DNA of 55,218 nucleotides, taken from positions 1 through 55,218 of the IMG/VR virus record IMGVR_UViG_3300042337_000069; one strand, written 5' to 3'. Position numbers and translations under genes: made by a program. The first letter of the stretch is position 1. Each line of letters begins with the position of its first letter. Below are positions 53,589 to 55,218 of this stretch, in pieces. A model generated the notes under the pieces. The model was not told the origin of the DNA. It did not search any database and worked only from the letters and a program-made list of their open reading frames with translations. This stretch comes from a virus.

Positions 53589-54359
53589 ATGGAATTTCGT
53601 TTTGACCCAAGTGAATTTATTGAAGAGATAACAATTGACTTTCAAGATGGAGCGGGGCCTGTCCCCGCCCATCAGCACATAAAAGGCGGTGGCTGGGTTG
53701 CATCAACCGCCCATGTAGATGATACCTGTTATGTCGGTCCTTTTGCAATGGTTTATGGTGAAGCAAGAGTTACCGGCAAGGCAATTATTAATGATTATGC
53801 AAAAGTATATGGTAAGGCACAAGTCTATGACAATGCGAAAGTTTATGGTGATTGTCAAGTTTATGGAGATGCCCAGGTATATAATGATGCTAAGATTAGT
53901 GGACACTCAAAAGTATATGGTAACTGTAGAATACTAAACAACGCCATGGTTTATGATAGTGCAGAAGTATTTGGTAGTGCTATTGTAAGAAACAACGCAG
54001 AAGTCTTAAACGAATCTAAAGTTCATGGTAATGCGGACATATACGATTCAATCAAGATATATGATAACAGTATCGTTACAAGAAAACCAAAAGTATGTTA
54101 CGGGTTTGATTACAATATTACAGTAACAGATCATCATATATGTATTGGGTGTGTCACATTTCCTCCTAAGTTCTTAGAGACTACCGGTAAGAGAGTAATG
54201 CTAATGATGCAGTATCATCCTGACGACGCATCAAAATGGATTCAAGCAATTAGTTTCTTAGCAGAATTTCACAAGTGTACCGATAGACCAGAGGATGTTG
54301 AGAGTTATAACGAAAGAAAAGTTCTCACCGATCTACTAAATGCGAGAATCGGACTATGA
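53589..54359 (+). CDS. Left-handed beta-helix protein, 256 aa
   Basis: Residues ~35-165 are built of short repeats of the form [IV]-x-[DNG]-x-A-x-V-x-G (KVYGKAQVYDNAKVYGDCQ and so on), the repeat of hexapeptide-type beta helices. The first 30 residues and the C-terminal 90 differ. Phage proteins of this type lie close to tail fibres and may be adhesin or chaperone parts; no enzyme site is visible. Begins ten bases after the giant protein. Overlaps the next gene by four bases. Confidence 0.75.
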   Translation: MEFRFDPSEFIEEITIDFQDGAGPVPAHQHIKGGGWVASTAHVDDTCYVGPFAMVYGEARVTGKAIINDYAKVYGKAQVYDNAKVYGDCQVYGDAQVYNDAKISGHSKVYGNCRILNNAMVYDSAEVFGSAIVRNNAEVLNESKVHGNADIYDSIKIYDNSIVTRKPKVCYGFDYNITVTDHHICIGCVTFPPKFLETTGKRVMLMMQYHPDDASKWIQAISFLAEFHKCTDRPEDVESYNERKVLTDLLNARIGL

Positions 54360-54565
54360 ATAACAAAAAAGATGTGAAAACAGATGTTCCCGGTATTTAC
54401 CGATCCCCGGAAGGATTTCTTATAAATAAAGATAACAATGCTCTTGCTGCATACAAAGCAAAGCGGATAAGAGACCAGGAACTTGATAAGATGAAGGAAG
54501 AAGTTTCTTCGCTGAAAGATGACATCAACGAAATAAAAGAAATGCTAAAGAAGGTTTTAAAGTAA
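54356..54565 (+). CDS. Small coiled-coil virion-associated protein, 69 aa
   Basis: Starts NNKKDVKTDVPGIYRSPEGFLINKD..., with a coiled coil at 42-69 (DKMKEEVSSLKDDINEIKEM). This VPG..I.KD.ALAAYK pattern is seen next to tail fibre genes of T4-like phages, with no fixed name. A TATAAATA word at 54421 is inside the frame and is not called a promoter. Confidence 0.65.
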   Translation: MNNKKDVKTDVPGIYRSPEGFLINKDNNALAAYKAKRIRDQELDKMKEEVSSLKDDINEIKEMLKKVLK

Positions 54566-54566
54566 C

Positions 54567-55218
54567 ATGGGATTAACAACCGTAAATCTTACTGACACAT
54601 TCGATCAGCAAAGACTAAAGATCAATCAATCTATCCTTTATCTAAACGACCAGAATTTGTTGTTGAACTTAGCGTTTGATACAACCAATTCAGCATTTGG
54701 TGTGGCCAATGCGGCCTATAACAACGCCAACATAGGGTTTGTTTCTGCTAATAACTACTCTGGATTTATGGCAAACAGCGGTAACGCATTTGCTGTATCA
54801 GTTGGTATAGCAGGTAACGTTTATGCAAATCTTGTAGGTACTTCTGGTAATACATATGCTAATCTTGTAGGTGTATCAGGAAACACATACGCAAATCTTG
54901 TAGGTACTTCTGGTAATACATATGCTAATCTAGTAGGTATATCAGGCAATGCTTATGCTAATCTGGTAGGAATTTCTGGTAATACATATGCAAATACAGT
55001 CGGACTTGCAGGAAATGCTTATGCTCTTTTCATCGATACTGCATCTAATACAGCAGCCTACGCAAACATCAGAACTTCTACAGTAGCAGCAAATGCCTAT
55101 GCTTTGAGCATTGATTCAGCATCTAATACCGCTGCTTATGCCAACATCTTGGCATCAACCGTTGCAGCAAATGCCTATGCTTTGAGCATTGATTCAGCAT
55201 CTAATACCGCTGCTTATG
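54567..55218 (+). CDS. Tail fibre-like protein, N-terminal part, cut by window end
   Basis: ATG 54567 starts an open frame that has no stop to the window end (217 codons). The N-terminus (TTVNLTDTFDQQRLKINQSI) is typical of T4-like fibre and attachment proteins. After residue 78 come 11-residue and 26-residue repeats, listed separately, that would form a fibrous shaft. The receptor-binding end is beyond the window. Confidence 0.8.
   Translation, partial: MGLTTVNLTDTFDQQRLKINQSILYLNDQNLLLNLAFDTTNSAFGVANAAYNNANIGFVSANNYSGFMANSGNAFAVSVGIAGNVYANLVGTSGNTYANLVGVSGNTYANLVGTSGNTYANLVGISGNAYANLVGISGNTYANTVGLAGNAYALFIDTASNTAAYANIRTSTVAANAYALSIDSASNTAAYANILASTVAANAYALSIDSASNTAAY
54801..55030 (+). repeat. 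Tandem 33-bp coding repeats (11 residues)
   Basis: Seven units of VG[ITVL][SA]GN[VTA]YANL follow each other in frame, first unit at 54801, with strong nucleotide conservation. The units probably form a beta- or coiled fibre shaft. Confidence 0.9.
55030..55218 (+). repeat. Tandem 78-bp coding repeats (26 residues)
   Basis: At least two full units and a partial one with the theme SIDSASNTAAYANI, then STVAANAYAL. Copies 78 bases apart are near-identical. It continues past the window. Confidence 0.85.

Noticed and set aside
54421-54428. Late promoter TATAAATA
   Set aside because: It encodes part of FLINKD within a coding frame and lies 138 bases from the next start, so chance is likely.
54801-55218. 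CRISPR array
   Set aside because: The repeats are contiguous and in frame with a protein; there are no unique spacers. No CRISPR-like array was seen elsewhere in the window.
1-55218. Insertion sequences, integrase or attachment sites
   Set aside because: No transposase, recombinase or att-like duplicated site was recognised; the content is that of a lytic T4-type phage.

Overview
The window is part of the genome of a large tailed phage of the T4 superfamily (contractile-tailed myovirus). It carries recognisable T4-type genes for gp59 helicase loader, gp32 single-strand binding protein, a gp33-like coactivator, RNase H/5' exonuclease, gp4, gp53, gp27/gp5-like hub, gp25, gp6, gp7-like, gp8, gp48/gp54-like tube proteins and gp26. 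The host is probably an alphaproteobacterium, perhaps of the Rhizobiales. This is inferred mainly from a circularly permuted two-piece tmRNA gene of the kind typical of alphaproteobacteria, with a cobalamin-dependent class II ribonucleotide reductase and an L,D-transpeptidase as weaker support. No species can be named from the sequence alone.

Layout. (1) 1-10.5 kb, + strand: tightly overlapping nucleotide-metabolism and accessory genes: nrdJ, an exported HNH-like nuclease, an exported L,D-transpeptidase, a phosphoribosyltransferase, a GIY-YIG protein, glutaredoxin, a phosphoesterase, RNase H and a SprT-like protease. (2) 10.6-20.1 kb, + strand: an accessory zone of very small genes in cassettes. 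Several cassettes are separated by one recurring hairpin (stem GGTGCGACA/TGTCGCACC) followed by a sigma70-type promoter with a 17-bp spacer. This zone holds rtcB, a histone-H1-like protein, a SWIM-finger protein, an ATP-dependent DNA ligase and a tandem array of duplicated micro-genes. (3) 20.2-28.95 kb, + strand: phoH, two proteins with capsid-targeting-like N-termini, a YqiA-like esterase, a RecB/MGME1-like nuclease, a lipoprotein, the tmRNA, and then the gp33-like / nucleotidyltransferase / gp59 / gp32 replication block, closed by a strong terminator. (4) 34.6-29.0 kb, - strand: a late operon of gp48-like, gp54/gp19-like, gp26, a gp51-position protein and a 1041-residue tail lysin. (5) 34.65 kb to the end, + strand: head completion and baseplate genes from gp4 through gp8, a 2158-residue DUF4815-like structural protein, a beta-helix protein, and the start of a repeat-rich fibre gene cut by the window end.

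How the genes work together. NrdJ with glutaredoxin, ligase, RNase H, gp59 and gp32 supply and process replicating DNA. RtcB and tmRNA point to an RNA-repair and ribosome-rescue capacity. The two exported enzymes, the exported Cys protein and the lipoprotein act on the envelope. The late operons build the baseplate, where wall-cutting activity sits in a separate multi-domain protein rather than inside gp5.

The most notable observations are: a phage-encoded permuted tmRNA with the full set of tRNA-Ala-like features; a T TTT TTT slippery heptamer at the end of gp26 that puts ribosomes exactly into the frame of the next gene, like lambda G/GT; ten-residue capsid-targeting-like N-termini on two genes outside the structural cluster; a gp32 that has lost its zinc-binding cysteines; and a micro-gene array in which the duplicated 3' end of each gene also carries the next gene's ribosome binding site.
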